A DNA stretch of 64,000 bases from Mycteria americana (Eukaryota > Chordata > Aves > Ciconiiformes > Ciconiidae): contig NC_134366.1 in assembly GCF_035582795.1 (NCBI RefSeq), positions 134,812,756-134,876,755 of the forward strand, in the 5' to 3' direction. The position numbers and the translations under genes are program-made. A model generated the notes under the pieces. It was not told the origin of the DNA, made no database searches, and worked only from the letters and a program-made list of their open reading frames with translations. Within the stretch, counting starts at the first letter, position 1. Each line of letters starts with the position of its first letter. Shown here one piece after another: positions 1-14,991 of this stretch.

Positions 1-3000
1 CCGGCTTCTTGCTGAATAACTGTTTTCAGTCATGAGGCTCCTGCCCCAGTGTGGTGATCAACTCTGTTTGACAAGGAAAACCCCTATTGAGTGCCCTTGT
101 TGAGTCAGAGAGGAGTTGCTATCCCCCTCCACTGACATGTTAGGTGCAGGATGTCACCTCTGCTCTTACCCTGTGGAGATGACTAATGACTTCCAACAGC
201 TCTAAATAACACCTAAGCTGGTAAATCTCCTGTCTCCTGCAGCTTTGCTACCTGGGATATGTAGCTGAGCTGCTGGCTGGGCAAACTCCTCAGTCAGGAC
301 ATATTAGAATAAGATCTGTCAAACCGCAGTGATACAATGAGAATAATAACATTTTATTGTGCTGTTGCAGGTACTACTTTTGCTTTAACAGAAATGATAA
401 CATTTGCCCTGAGCATGTTCCCAGGCAGAGGATGGCTGCTCATTCAGCCTCTTCCTCCAATTCATACACAGTGACAAAGAACTTTTCCCCAGACCACAGG
501 GTTACCTTTGTCCAAAAAGAGCACTTAAAAAGCTACCGTCACTCAACACTCTTTTATTGCCTTCAGTTCCGTACACACACAACCTTCTTCTGTTGTTTTT
601 TCCAGGAAGAACAGGGGTGATTTTGCTACCTTGTTTGCTACAGGAAACCCAGGAAGAAAAGGATGCACATTTAAAGAACAATAGTAGTTTACCATGGGGA
701 CACTTTACCAAGTGATTAAAACAGTCATTGCAAATTCTTACTTTTCCTGTTTTTAATCACTTTAATGTGTTCAGATCTCTGCATCCATTCTGCTGGTTTA
801 GATCCACTGGATGTTTTGCATGTCATGAGTAGAAATTCTTGAAATTTCCATTGCAGCAATATATGCTGCTAATGAGTCACAATGAATTGTTCTTGGTGTG
901 TTAATTTACAAATCTTTCTAAAATTTACTACGTCCACTTGTAAAGATTTGATATTGATTATGTGACTCATTTCTCTGGATGAAAAATTGAATGGACTATG
1001 TTAAATTGCTATTATTGCAAAGGCTCTTATTTTTACAAGTGCTAGTGAACCATTGGCTGACAATAGGCAATAGCTCTTGCACCACAAAAAGGTTTCTGGG
1101 AACCGATTAGATTCCTCGGGAAACAGTATTTGGAGCCTGACAGAATCTAAGTGGAAAAGGTTTCTGCGCAATGCTGAACTGTAGAAAAAGCCTAAGGCAG
1201 GTTTTCGCACCCTGACTGACCTTAGATAGCTGCAGGGTAAATAACCAATGCATAAAACCAGTAAAAGCCAGCTCTCTCAGCAGTTGGTAAGTGTCTTGTT
1301 GCTCAGCCTGAAGAGGTTAGAGTGCCTGAAGCTCACATCCTACCTACATCTGAGGAGACTTGAACGTGATCATCTCAAATCACTCCCTCCCCCTATTCCT
1401 CTAGGTACTCAGTCAAATTGGCAGGGTGTGGTCTGCCCAGAGAGTGATGCTTTCTCCTTTCTTCTTGGCGACAGCGCTGTATTTTGTGTACAACATGTAA
1501 ATATTCATTGGAGCAGGCGTGCACACCTAGGACTTCTCCTTCCCAGCTGAGTGCTTTAACCTCTAGACTGTGGAGTATTTCCACTGGCTCTAGTTCCAGC
1601 ACAAAGGCTATTTATTTATGCTGTTCAGACTGGAAGGACTTCAACTGAAAGACAGAGACACATTCACGAATGTGTTATATAGTCTGGTGATGAGACCATT
1701 TGCTTAGGAGAGAAGAGGTATCAGATATCTGCAGGCAGAAGAGGGAGTTGAAAATAAGTGTCCTTTGACCCATGATGTCCCAGCGTCTGGCTAATCCACT
1801 ATCTACCAAACTACTTGGGTGAAAAGGACTTTCATCAGCTCTGTCTCTTTCTTTGTCATCTGTAAAACCAGATCTGAGAATTCCTATCAGTCTTGGTCTG
1901 CAAGCATTACTGTTACTTTGTGACTGCTGTGGCTTGGGTAAGAGTTAGGTGAGTTAGCACTGAATCCTCCCACACGAATTTTTCAGGATTTCTGGGCATG
2001 TAACTCAGCTCTGTACGTTCTGCACCTGAGGTGAGCACCTAAGCATTCGGCACTGCAGCACTAGTCACCGCAGTACTCAGGACTTTTGCAGGATCTGTTT
2101 GTCACCCTCTAAATTAGGTAGTTCTCTATGCCTAGCAGTGGGAAATGTCTTTGGCAGAAATATAGGTGCTAGGCAACTGAGAGGTATTTTTCAGATTTCG
2201 GATCTTAAAAAGGCAGTTAGATGCCTATGTCCCTTACTGGCATTAGAGTCTGCTCTTCAAACACAACCAAGGACTACACAGCATGAGGAAAGTGTCATAA
2301 TCTGAGTCCCTGCAAAATATGTTTTTGAACAGATGTCTGATGCATCCACCCAAGGTCAGAAAGTGTGAATAAAATCACAGCATCTTTTACTAGGTGGAGA
2401 AAAGTCAATCTGGAGTGTGAGCAGTACACAACACAACTATATTAGAATCGCCCAGTGTGAAAACATAAGGATGATTCAACGGTGTAAGCAAGAACCAGCC
2501 CTTAAAAGAAAGGACAAAAAGCAGTCAAAAGCCACAGAAGGGGACAAAGTTCCCAAATGCACTTTGAGAAAGGTATGGTTTTAAGTCTATCTGATTTCTG
2601 CATTTGAGTCACATACTAGGATCTGGATGCCCTTGAGCTACGACACTGATGATTATTCTTCCTGCTGCTATCAGCACATCCAAGGTCACTTGTTCTGCTT
2701 CATCTCAGCTAGGTCAGGAAGGCATTGCTGACTCACCATGCTTCAAGAAATGATGGGGAGGTGGATTAGGGGCAGGTGAAGTCATAGCATCTGTTACAGC
2801 AGCTAAACCAAGGCCCTTTGGAGAATGGCCAGTGGGTCCTCATGTCACTACCTAGAGCTTTGCCACATCCCCCAGTGGACTTCCCCAGTTGCCCAATGCA
2901 GACAACCACCCAGAATGGAGATGGGTGGGTATGTACAACCCTACTGTGCCACTGCAGCAGGACAGTGGTTAGGGCCATGATGTACAGCTTAATGTGCTGT

Positions 3001-6000
3001 TGTTTTCTGCTGGGGCCAAAATGTGTGGGATGGGTCTATCTTTAGGACTATAGCACTGAGGGCAGATCCTACTGCTGACTGTAGTGGCTGTCGAATATGC
3101 TGGGAAGAGGACGGACACCATGGTGCCTCTTGGGTGTGATGGGGAGCTTTGTAGCTGGGGTAACCCAGAGGGTCTGTGAGGGAGGTCTGGAGCCCTGGTT
3201 CTCAGTGGTCTCAGGCAACACCAGTGCTGTGGTGGGGAGCCATTTTCTCCCTTCCTTCCTTGCTCAACCCCTGATGGGATGCAGAGCACTGAAGATCCCT
3301 TCCTGCTTTGGGTCAGTTGGGTTTGCCAAGTTATTCCACTTTCCCCCATAAAATATCAGTGTAGAGCCCTGCACCAGGACCAGTCATGAGCAGGACCAAT
3401 ATTTCCCACAACCACTTTCAGGTTATTTTAGTTGATACTAAACTAAGCCTGTATAAACAAGGGGCTTATACAATTAAATTATTCCCTGTGTGGTGGGCTC
3501 TTAGCTCTCATGGAAGCTTTTCCCATTCATATATGTCTTTTTTGAATCTGCTCTTAGTAGCTAGTATTGCACATTTGCACTGCAACTTTTCCTTCACTGA
3601 TGGCACTAATTTGTCTGTCTTGCCTTTACTCAGCTGCTGACTTTCACAAAGCTTGTGAAAACATAAATATATTTGAGACTTCTACCCTTTTTAAAAATTG
3701 CATTGAAACTAGTCAGGGGTTTCAACAGTCTTTAGGAGGGCAAAGGACAGACAGATAGCAAGGACTCACAAGTTTCACTGCCCTAGGAAGACAGGCTAAA
3801 GGAGAGAGATTTTTTTTCCCTAGCAGTCCTTAAGGGACTTTTTGATGAAAGGACAGGCCTGGAAGGCTAAATAGTAAGGAAGGCATCATAAAAAACAATG
3901 GCATTTTTTTAAAAGAAAGAAGGTGAAAGAATTCCTTCTTTCAATTAGCTTCCATCTGATTGGTGATGTGTCACATTTATGCAGGGAAATAGGTCTCTGA
4001 AAAAGGCATTAGCCACACATATGAGCAATTTTTATAAATGGTTTCTTCACTACAGCCTTTGTGAGTAGATGATTAACTCTTGACATACCATAAACAGAAG
4101 GAGATCTTGGATGTCCCAAGGAATCTCTCAAAGAAAGGACAGACCAGGAGACAAGCAGAGCCTGTCCATGTAAATGGTCCCCAAGCTTTAAGTTTAGAGT
4201 ATTCACCCCAGACTGAGAGCATATGAACACAGAAGAGAGGTAAAGGGTTAAAACTTGGATATATCAGGTGTTTTGGGAAGATTTTTGACCAAACATTCTG
4301 TTTCCAGGTAATTATGTTGCATATTGCACATTCCCCTCTAGTTGTGAAGGGAACAGATGAACTCTTTGGGTTCACTTCCTCCCTGGTAGAGCTCTAGTTG
4401 GAGGGCCTTGCTGTAAAGGACGTGTTCACGTCCCACCACAAGCTTAACAGTGTTAATGCCTCTAGTATGGAGCTCTGCAAACAGACCAGCCCTGACATTC
4501 ATTTTTGTTGAGCAGGAAATTCAATCTCAAAACCAGCAGTTTTTCAATATATAGCTTGGTGTCTGTGTGCAGAAGTGAGGATTTTTGCTTGCCCATGCAT
4601 GTATGTATCCACACCCATAGGCAGATCAATATAGTCAGAATAAGGGTACACTATCAAATTCTGGCACCACTCTACGCTTTCATGCCAACAAAAACTGCTC
4701 AGGAAAATTGAACAACTACCTACAAGTGAAGAAAATAGATGTGAATGAAAATGCAACATTGTCCAATAGTAATACAATATGACCTATCCCCACCTTTCTC
4801 CTCTGGGATTTCCAGCCCCTTTCAGTGGCCCCAGGTCTGCAGCTTTGGCTGCCCTCTGCCTTTGAACCAATGATGTTTTGTGAGTGGCTTGATTCAGTAG
4901 GCACACTCTGATAGCATCTGTAGGCAGGGCAGTGCTCCTGGGGCTACTAAATTGTTTCTAAACCAGGGGTGACATAAGAGCTTCCAAGTTTCTGAATCTT
5001 GATATAACTTGACACTGGGAGGAGGCCAAAATAAAAAACAGGGCCCTTCTTTGTTTCCCAAGGGAAAAACAGGGCCCTTCTTTTGTTTGAGAACAGGCTG
5101 AGTAAGCCCAGCAGAGCCTGTGATGTCTTCTGACTGGAGCCACCGGATCCCAGGGACCTACAGGCCACTTTAGCTGCAGACAAAGAGTTGTCAGCTGTGG
5201 CAGCAGTGAACGCTAGTGGTTTCATCCCATGGTGGGTCTGGAGTTTAGCCAGGCAGCTGCAATCACACCTCTGTTGGAAGTCCTGCCACCTGCTGCAACT
5301 TTCATTGCATGTGACTGGTCTCCAGGATTCCTGTCTCCTCCTGAAACACTCAGACCAACTTCCCTGCTTTTTCTGAAATATCTTGCTGAAAACATATTTA
5401 GAAAATGCAATGGGGTTAGCTACGCCAGTATGGCTGTCACAGAGCATGGGGTCAGCCATACCCCAAAGGGTCAGGTTTAGCTCTGCATGCTGTGTCAGGA
5501 TATCAGGGTCAGACCTGTTAGAGAAAGAAAGAGACTGAAGCAGAGATAGAGTGACCTACCCTTCATACCAGGCCTCATATTGGTGTTCCTGATACAAGCA
5601 GTTTGCATAACTTCTTCTTTTTAGCACAGATCTTTCCAATGAATTGAACAAGAGAGGAATTAGGCCAGTGCTGAGGACTTGTGAAAATCCCACCTACAGC
5701 ATTGTCAGGAACTGACCATCCAGTATGAATTAGAGAAAGAACAGATGACTTGAAATCTTATAGCCTAAATCCTATTAAGATATAATAGTTCACTTTTCCT
5801 GTGTGGCTGGAGAAGATAAGAAAGGAAGACCGTAGATAGCAAAATATGTCTTTAAGTGCTTTGTACTTCCCTTTGTTGATGCCATTTTAAGAGCTGTAGA
5901 GAGAAAGACCCGGGAAAAGCCTAAGGGGACAATCTTGACAGAATTCCAGCTAGTAATTCTTTTAGGCTTTATACTTCAGTCCTGCTCTCCAGTGTTTGTC

Positions 6001-9000
6001 ATATCTGCACAGAGGCTGGGGAGTTAATTATTCCTCTTTCTTCACATTTTCCTTTCCCCACTTAGATGTATTGATTTTCTCTTCTGCTCCTCTCTGAGTG
6101 AAACTACTGTTGCACTCTTATCCCAAAATCCCAGCACCTTTGACTTCCACGCTTGCTAAACGAGGGTTTATAGGTCCACACTGTTGAATCCTGCCAGGGT
6201 TACAGAAAATCTGGCTGATCTGTAAGTAGCCAGGGAGGTCAAAGGGAAGGCAAGAAAATATTGCAAGCCCTATCTTGTGGGGGCTGTAGTTAGGGCTCAG
6301 CTGTAGGAGACACGGGGTCTGATCTGCAGGGAGCTGACATCTTTTCGGGGGGCTCACCGTCACACCGAGTGCTCCACAACAAACACTCAATAATGCTGCG
6401 GCGGCTGCTGAGCTGCAACCGCTGCTTGTGACACCACTCATTATTATCTCCCTCTTACCATCTGCTGATTTTATGGATAGCTTGCCTTTTGTTTTCACTT
6501 AGGAGTTTGGGGGCCCTAATTCTTCTTTGGAGCTATTCTCTCTAGCACCAGCAGAGACAATGGATATTGATAGCGTTTTTGTGGAGGGGCACTCTCTGAC
6601 TTCCATGAGATCTTTGCCAGAGGACAAACATTACTATTTGACTGTTCATCTTCAGATCTGACCAGGCATCTGAAAGTTAAGAAGAGTCTTGTGCAAAGTC
6701 TGACACTAACGCAAGACTCCAGGGTGGCCGGTGCAGGACAGACTGCCCTGCCAGGATGGCTCCTTTTCCCTGACAGCTGGAGAGCTGCAGGCAGTAGCAG
6801 TGTTGTGTAGTAGCATAGTGTTATGTATAGCAGGCATAATACAAAATGAATGAGTGTTTCTTTTAGAGCAAATGAATGAATTGTAATCCCAGATCCAGCA
6901 AATTTGGAGCTGGGAAGCATGCTGTGAAACTGTTAATAAAGAAATACGTTTGCTGCAAATGGCATCATAGCCTTCCTTTAAAATAAAATGTTTGATGGAT
7001 TTGGGGCTTCATCTGATTTCAGATACAGAACATATATCACAGCTTACCCTGTAAAAGCAGCTGCTAAGCCTGGCCACATATATACACAGATGCTGATTTT
7101 ACAACACATGCAGTGATAGGCACCTGAGAAACTGAGATCAGTGAAAAACTGATAATGTGTTCTTGACACCACAGAGTGTGAAGGGAATTTATAGTGAATA
7201 GAGATAGTTAAAGTAAAAATGTAAGTGAATACAGGGCTCTGAGTTAATAGCCACAGGATCTTCAGCCCTTTATTCCTCCCAAAGTAGGTAAGGGAGCAAC
7301 AACGCAATGCTTGCTGGAGAGCTCATTAGCACTAATGGTATTATGATATCAAGCAGAGCTGAAGGGTGAACTTCAAAAAAGTCACCAGTGAAGGTGGCTG
7401 GGAGGCAGTTTTATTGCCTGGAAGTAAAACGAAACCTGAAAATTCAAAACTGTTCTCAGACTAGAAATCCCGAGGTATTTCCTTTTGGAAAGACAGGACA
7501 CTGTGGTTTCCAAAATAAAACGTGTTCCCTGGGATCTCAGCAGTTTGTCTGTATGAGTGAAATAGAGCCAGGCACCCCAGAGGCTGCTGACTACAGTCCC
7601 TGTGACAGCTGCCATTCCACTGTCCCACCAGCAGCACCACGGGTGGACAAAAGGCATCCTTGCCTACCCCATCCTTCTCCTGTCAACCCGGCAGGAGACA
7701 GGTCGGTTTCAAGATGGAGCTGCCAGGCCTCTAGGCCTCCCAGGTCTAGGATTAGGATAGAGGATGGCTGTGGAAGCAGACACCCAAACACCGGCGCGTC
7801 CTTGGTGCAGGCATCCAGCCCCTCGGTGTCAGGCTCCCAAGATCTAGGCTCTAAGCTCGGGCTGCTGCGAGTACCTAGACATCTGGAAAAAAAACTGGCA
7901 AGCACCCTCTCTCTGGCCTGCCTGCCCTTCAAAGCTTGTCGGAGGTTGGTTAAAATAATGCAGGTTGATTTTGGTGAACTAGCTAATTCTGAAGAATAAT
8001 GGGACCGAGAATTTTGCTTACCAGCTCTGCTTTCCAGCTCAGTTTTAAGGCCCTAGGTGTGGTGCTCTGGTAACTCTGAGGAGTCTCAAGCAAAGAATAT
8101 GAACGGATTTTTTGTTTAGGTTTTATTTAGGATAGGCACATTCAGGGTAAAAATAGAAGCTTTCAGGATATTTAGGATAAAAATTAGAAAACTGTTTAGA
8201 ATAAATTCATGGATCTATGGGTCTAGAGGTTTGCTGTGCTACAGGTTACTACAGGTAATAATTTTGTCCTTTGCAAATCAACATACCCATACAGAAAACA
8301 ACACAGGGCTCAACTGAAGAAATACTTCGGCTCCTAAAAGATAATTTAAGTACCAGCATGGCACTGGAATGACAGCTAGCTAGATATTGAAATACCTCTA
8401 AAAATCCAGGAGGACTTGAGAACTTATTGGTATTTATAGTAGCAGTTTTTTGCTAAGAAAGACAGCAGCAGGGATTAAAGGTGTGACTGTGTTTTTTGTA
8501 GGGTGGCTAGCTAGACTGAATTATTAAGGGCATTGAACTCCAGAGAAGAATGAAAATTACTTTGGAGTAAAGGTGATCTAAATGGAGAGCTTTAATTTTA
8601 AAGCCTTTGAACTGCAGGAGTAGATTAAGGTCATGTTTGAAAGATTAGATTCTGCTGCCTCAGTTTTGGCTTTGTTTCAAATGACAGACCCAAGCGCAGA
8701 TAACTGTCGGCTCCGTGGTCTCGTAAGAAAGAGAAGCGTGAGTTCAGCCTCATGGCGACTGACCGTGGCACCCGCTGCAGAAGGGATGGACTTGCTGGCT
8801 CGCCTCTGCCCCTGCCGAACAGATAGTCCCTGCTGCCAATCCGTCCCTAATATGGGGATGAACTCAGTTTTTTTAATCAGGCTGTTGTTTATAAAATGTT
8901 AAATACCTCTTCAGGCACAACAAATGCCCTCAGCTACAGCATAAGCTGAAATCAATTAAAATGAGCCAAACCTGCACATGCTTAATTTACTGAAGAGAGA

Positions 9001-12000
9001 ATAGAGAACAGGCCATGTTCTCCCCTCCAGCCTTTCTCAAGGAGACGACAGAAGGAAATTCACCTTTACATACTTGCCTACGGCTCCAGGAAGTCAAACA
9101 TCAGACGTTACGTTTTTATCATCTTCCATAAACTCGGAAGATTTTTGAGATGGCTGTGTTTGTATGCATTCACTGGTGTTAGGACTGATGTTAGGACTTT
9201 TATATCAATTTTTATGCTGCAGCTAGTGCCATGAACTCATCTTTCTTTTTTTAATAATTGAAGATGTTGATTTTTATTCTGTTAAGGAATGAGCTGGCCA
9301 TTTTTAGCTCCTGCTTTTAATACTTCTGATTTGCTCTCCAGTGACAAGCTATCTTGAATGAAGCTTCTGGGGGTTACTTAGTCCCTCATTGTGAAGGAAT
9401 TGTTTTTAGATACAAGTTGGTGTTTGGTTTCAAACCCACTTTAATTTGTTTTAATTTTGGGGGGGGGTTCTTACACCTTGACTAACTGGGTTAATTGACT
9501 TTGCTCTAATATATTATAACCCTTACAGATAAACATTTTTCCCTCAACTATGAAGAAAAACCTGGGTGTCTTTCAATCCTCTTGAATATGTGAACTAATG
9601 CATTTGATAGCAGGATTGGATTTTAGGTGCTGAGACTTTGTACAGTATACTGTATTGAAAGGGAAGCCATATAAAAACTATTGTTGTTGGGAACACAGAA
9701 GGGGCCTTTCTTGCAGACTCCTGGAAAGCCTGTGGAAGAGAGCACCTATCTGAAAAAGACAGCAAAATCCTTTTCAAGGCTTTTTAGAGTTTTAAAGCGA
9801 TTTAAGAAAATATAGCAACCCTTAAGCACACACTAACAACCTCCGAATGCCACTAGAGAGTGTGTTCAAGGGTTAAATGTGTCTTTCCTCTTACCTTTGT
9901 GGTCGTTTGGCAGAACAGGGTAAGGAAGGAGCTGTGTAAAGGGAAAAAGCTTTTCTCTGCTACAGCAGTGCTCTATGGGAGACCTCTGCAGGCATCAAAA
10001 TGAAAGAGGCCCCCGGCTTGGGAGGAGGAGACAAGGAGGCAGTTTCCTTCCTAAGACATAGCAATCTTTGGGGAAGTATGTATTGGAGTTGAATCTCCTT
10101 TTTCAATGAGAAAAGGATGACTGGGAAGTTGCATTGCCAAGATGATATGAGCGGAGTGTAGGAGAACTGCCTGTGTTTTGTTTGTAGACTCTTCAGCTGA
10201 AATCCTCTGTGCCTGTATCGGCCTGAATATAAGAGGGTCTTGAATCTAAGTCCACCATTTATTTTCAAGAAACAGGAGAGAAATAGAGCAAGATTATGAG
10301 GGAAAGAAAAGGAAATTTCCAAGCACCCCACACTCATGCTTCTTTGATCACTAGCACGGCTCTGCAGCCCATCTCAGCTCACCAGCACTTCTGCTTTGTT
10401 GATCCACAGAGTAACTCTGTGTCCTTCCCACAGTCTCCTCCTTCACACTTCGTTTGCTGGAGATGCTGATGCAACACAACAGGCATCAGCATGGGTGCCT
10501 CTGTGCCCAGCTTTGGATTTAGGAGGTGGTAATAAAGATATACAGGTCCACTAACATCCTTGATCAAGCAGATTTAGCCGAAAGCCAAGCGAATTGTGGT
10601 GCTCTCTAGTCACACATGAGGATACACCTGTGCAGCCAAGTGCAGGCAGACCCCTCAGCAGCATGCTGAGCTAGCTGGGTCAGTGCTGTGTCTGAACAAT
10701 GTGCTCACTTACTTGGTTTCCCAATGAGACGTGCCTCTTACCTGGCCTTGTCAGAGAAGGGCAGAGCAAGCTTTGTGGTATCAGCCTTGAACTGCTCACT
10801 ATTTGGGTTCCTTCTGCTGCAGGTCCTGGAGCTCCTGTTCTAGCTGATGTTGTTTTTGTGGGGCCAGACATTCAGCTCAGGGAATTCTGTACAACCTTGT
10901 AATTCATGAATATACAGTGGGTTTTCTTACCTCATAATTTCTAAAAACAAATGCCATGTGCTGTATTCAAAACTATCAATATTTCAATGGGCTGTATACA
11001 AATGATTAGTCTCATGGGCTCCTTCTTTTTTTGTGGTACGTAAAGTGCAACTCCTTTTAGCTTTGGAAACTAAGGTGATACTCCTAATGCACTGTCCCTC
11101 AGGACATATGAGAGAATGTAACATCATTCAGCCAGTTCAATAAAAATCAACTGATGAAATACTATTGAAATAAATATTGAACCTAGTTCCTAAATAGTCC
11201 ATGGGGCTATGTCTTAAAAGAAATCAATAATAAAGCAGATATGCTGGACTTTAGCCAAGTGAATTGATTTTTACTTTAAAAATAACAAGTAGTTTGACTT
11301 GTGTCTTCTTAATACAGTTGGAAAACCAAACATTATTCCATGGTCAATATCGTACACATAAATGAATTTTCGCATCTAAATGTGTTGAGTAAACATTATA
11401 TCTACTGTAAATGCATGTATTTATTGGTGGTGTTAGAAAGTGTCTCCAGGTAAGAGCTTCTACAGATATAATAGAGAAGCCCTGTGCACAAATGTAAGAG
11501 TGATTGAAACCTTGAGTATGTGTAACTATTCATGTTCACTTCGTGAGCTAAATTCTAGAAATTACTATTAGCTGTAGGACATAGCTAAGTCTTGGTATAT
11601 GAAAGCCAGGTATAATTATCAGAGTGCCAACAACAATTTTCTAGTACAGAGGATATGGAAAGCAAGAGCATGCAGTATGTAATGCGGTTTTCTATGATCC
11701 TTCGTGACCTGTATCCTCAAGTAGCTTTGGAAACAAAGCAAGGTGAATATACTCCTTTTTCCCTACAAAACAAACAGTATTGAAAGGAATTAATAAAAAA
11801 AGCAGGATATATGTACACTAACAGGCTGAGTTTTAAGGCAGAGTCCATCTTAAAAGCATGGAGCATCCCTGCTAAGAGAGCACCAGCAGCAGCTTGAACC
11901 CAGCAGCTTTGCTCAGTCTGGGCTGAAGAGGCTGAAGCCTGCCTGGCAGCACCTGCTATTTCCAACCTTGATAAATTTTGTCCACTTTCTGCAGTCTAAG

Positions 12001-14921
12001 AGAAAAGCAGTTTCATCAGTAGCAGCTCTAAAACCTCGTGTTCCTGACACTGGTAGTCTACTTTTTTTCTACTTCTACTGTAATTAGAGAGAAGGCAAAG
12101 CAGACTTATTCTTCACAGGACTGCTGGAGGATCAGAGAACCCAGTGGGGACACCCGTAGGGTATGCTGGCAGATGACACATGCTCCATGGCCTCCAGAAC
12201 CAGCTTTGAATTTTTTCTCAGCTTTTTCATAACTTTATGATTCTAAGAAATATTTAAATTAACATCACAAGAAGAATGAGGGACTGAAGTCTCTTGCACC
12301 AGAGTTTAAGACAATCTTGTGCTTCAGGATGAGGATGAGGACACATTCAGCTAGTCAAATGCTCCCTGCAGGTTCCTCTGAAGACATAGTCCTCACAGAC
12401 ACTTCCTTGTTAGCAGCCGGGCTTTTCCCTATTGGAAACAGGATGCTGTGCTAGACGGACCGTGTGTCTCATCCACCATGGCAGTTTTTGTGCTCTTGTC
12501 TGCTCGAGGGATGCTTCAGTAAACCATGTCAGGAATCTGGGGCCAAATGTGACAATGAATCCTAAAAAAAAAATGTTCGGTATAGATATGGTACAGAATT
12601 TGCCTGTGGCCAGCAACACTGACCATGTTTCCTAACATGAAAAAGATGAATACATAAATGCTCTGCTGGCAGTGTATCAGAGAAAGAAGCTGATAGGATT
12701 TGCAGAAGAAACATCCTGAATAGAAGCAGCATGTGTGACATCTAAAGAGAAGGAAAAAAAAGGAGAATGAGCCTGAGTAGAAGTGAATTAGTAACGGCAG
12801 AAGTTAAAATCTCTGTTTTTAAAAAGTTATTAAAATGTCTGAGTGCTTCATGCATTCAGATCTCTTTGATCTGTTTCCTTAGTTGGATTTGAAGATGTTT
12901 TAGATAAGTTATGTTGCCTCTGTTAGTAGGGAGATGGTGAAGTCCTATGTTCAAATCAAATTTTAAATTATTTTCTAACTGGTACCTATCTCCGAATACA
13001 GATTTTGATATCACATGTGTTAATCTTAGGCTAGCATTCATAGCACATAATAGTATTTAACCCTTGCAAACAGCCTAGCCTGATGCTATTTCTGCAAACT
13101 GGTCTTTCCCAAACTTTAGAAAATTGAATCTTCCTTCAGGAAAATGAACCCAAATCATACTCTTCACCTCTAAATCTCCCATGTTGTATATAAACCTTGC
13201 CCTTTCACTTTTTAGATATAGCATGCTGCAAGCAGTGGGAATCTCTGCTGTTACCCCTCCAGCACTGTTCTGCAATAGGGATAAATATCCAGGTTCCCTA
13301 TACAGTAGCCTATACGTTGTTGACTCTCACCATTTTTTGCAACTGTCACACTGCCTGGGGTTATAAGAAACGCCCCAGCTCCTGAGTGCACATGGTTGTG
13401 CTTTAGCTACCATTTAGGCCACACAGAAAATATTCTCTCTCTCCCAGTCAGACAGCAAAGTTTCAAATTATGAATAAATGTGTTTGGAAATTAGAAGGAT
13501 TCAATAAGCATAATAGGCATAAAGTGTAGACCTCCTGGCGTCTGAAACAATCTCATGCTTATACATAATAGATACTGGATGGGTTTTGTGTTCTAGACTG
13601 GCAATACTATATATCCAAGGATCATAGACTGTTTCCTTTGCCCTTTTTTTCTGCACAATATGACATCCCAGATTGTGTTACATACGTGATTTGGTGTCAC
13701 TGTGTACACTTCCCTGGGTTTTGTACCCTGACCAATGGTATATGGAATGGTGACTGGATTGCCCCAAACATCTTCTCATGTGTGAGTATTGTGTGGGAAA
13801 AAAAAAGTCTGTAAGACTTAATCTGTCAATAATGAGGCTCAATGGGAGACAGTTCTGGAAAACTGGATGTGCCCATAGCTGTCTTCACTGGTGCTGCTGC
13901 CATGCAGTAGGCAGCAGCTTCTTTGCAGAATAAGCCACTTAGCAGAATTAGCATGTTCAAAGTTTTACTTAGTAACAGAGTACCACAGCAAACACGGACC
14001 ACAATTATATTTATTGTTAGTGAACCCAGTCACAGAACTACACAGTTGTGATGAATGTACAGTATCTTGAATACGATTAGAGGGAAAAAAAACTTTTTTC
14101 ACCATTCACTTTACCATTTCCCTGATCTTTTGGTATCCCGTCTCAGTCATCTGAGATTCTCTCCTTGCGTGTGATGAGGTGGCACCATGCCCAGAGAGGC
14201 AATAGCTTTTGTTTAGTCTTTTCCTTGCATGTTTTGGAATGAGGCCACTAATGAAGCTTTCTAATTTGCATTTTGATATTTTTCCTTCCCCCATCCCTCT
14301 TTTTTCCCCTCTGTTCCCCTTCTACTTTTCTTCTTCAGTCCGAGAATTTCAAGATAGCTTTTCAGGGGGGATTGTTTTCCATGCTTTCATCTCTACCTCC
14401 CTCAGCTGCACTATTGTAAATGGCTTTGTTTTTCTTTAATGGATTTTCTTGTAGTGGTGAATAATTGTTTGGTTCACTGCTTCATTTTTCATGCTTCATT
14501 TGCCTCATGTTCAAACTTTTGCTCTCCCTTGAGCAATTCACTTTTGTTGCTTCTGCTTTGCTCTGCAGCCTGTGGCTAAGACGAGTGCTCAGCCTGGAGT
14601 TCAGGCTGGGGCTTCTCAAGGCAGCAGCTGTGCCTTGCTTTACTTCTGGTTTGCTGGTTTCTGTAGCATGAAAGCATCATTTTCCCAGTGGTGTTTTGTA
14701 CATCTAGCTGGTGAGAAGGAACATGGAGCAGGTGGATTAGCCTGCAGCAGCTCAGGGGATTGGCAGCTGTAGACCAGGCACAAATTTCTTATCTTTGTGA
14801 TAAAAACCAGAGCATGAACTCAGAAGACAGGTAAGACCTATCTGCTGATCGACTCTCTCTTCAGCTTGTCTTTAGAACCTACTTCTTTCAAGTGTTACTG
14901 AATACTTACAAGTCCTTTCTA
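1..14921. other. No gene recognised (non-coding)
   Basis: All frames are short or lack recognisable domains, and no splice-bounded exon stood out. Mostly unique AT-rich sequence; the one small duplication is listed separately. A 203-codon + frame at 7388-7999 is the longest outside repeats; it has moderately GC-rich sequence, no known motif, and a 113-codon frame opposite it, so I leave it uncalled. Confidence 0.6.
5034..5088. repeat. Direct repeat, 31-bp spacing
   Basis: AAAAACAGGGCCCTTCTTTG-type words occur at 5034-5056 and 5065-5088, differing by one T. It is a small local duplication. Confidence 0.85.
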
Positions 14922-14991
14922 ACATAAATGACCTTGATAAATAAATGGTGACATAAATATGTCACCATTTATTTATCAAGGTCATTTATGT
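14922..14991. repeat. Perfect 34-bp inverted repeat with 2-base loop
   Basis: The left arm 14922-14955 (ACATAAATGACC ... GGTGACATA) is the exact reverse complement of the right arm 14958-14991, with only AA between them. The arms are AT-rich. No transposase, target duplication or gene is nearby. It adjoins the 35-bp tandem repeat that starts at 14987, which shares the TATGTCACCAT word with the right arm. Confidence 0.95.

Noticed and set aside
4947..5459. 170-codon - frame as a gene
   Set aside because: No recognised motif, it spans a local direct repeat, and overlapping frames exist on both strands.
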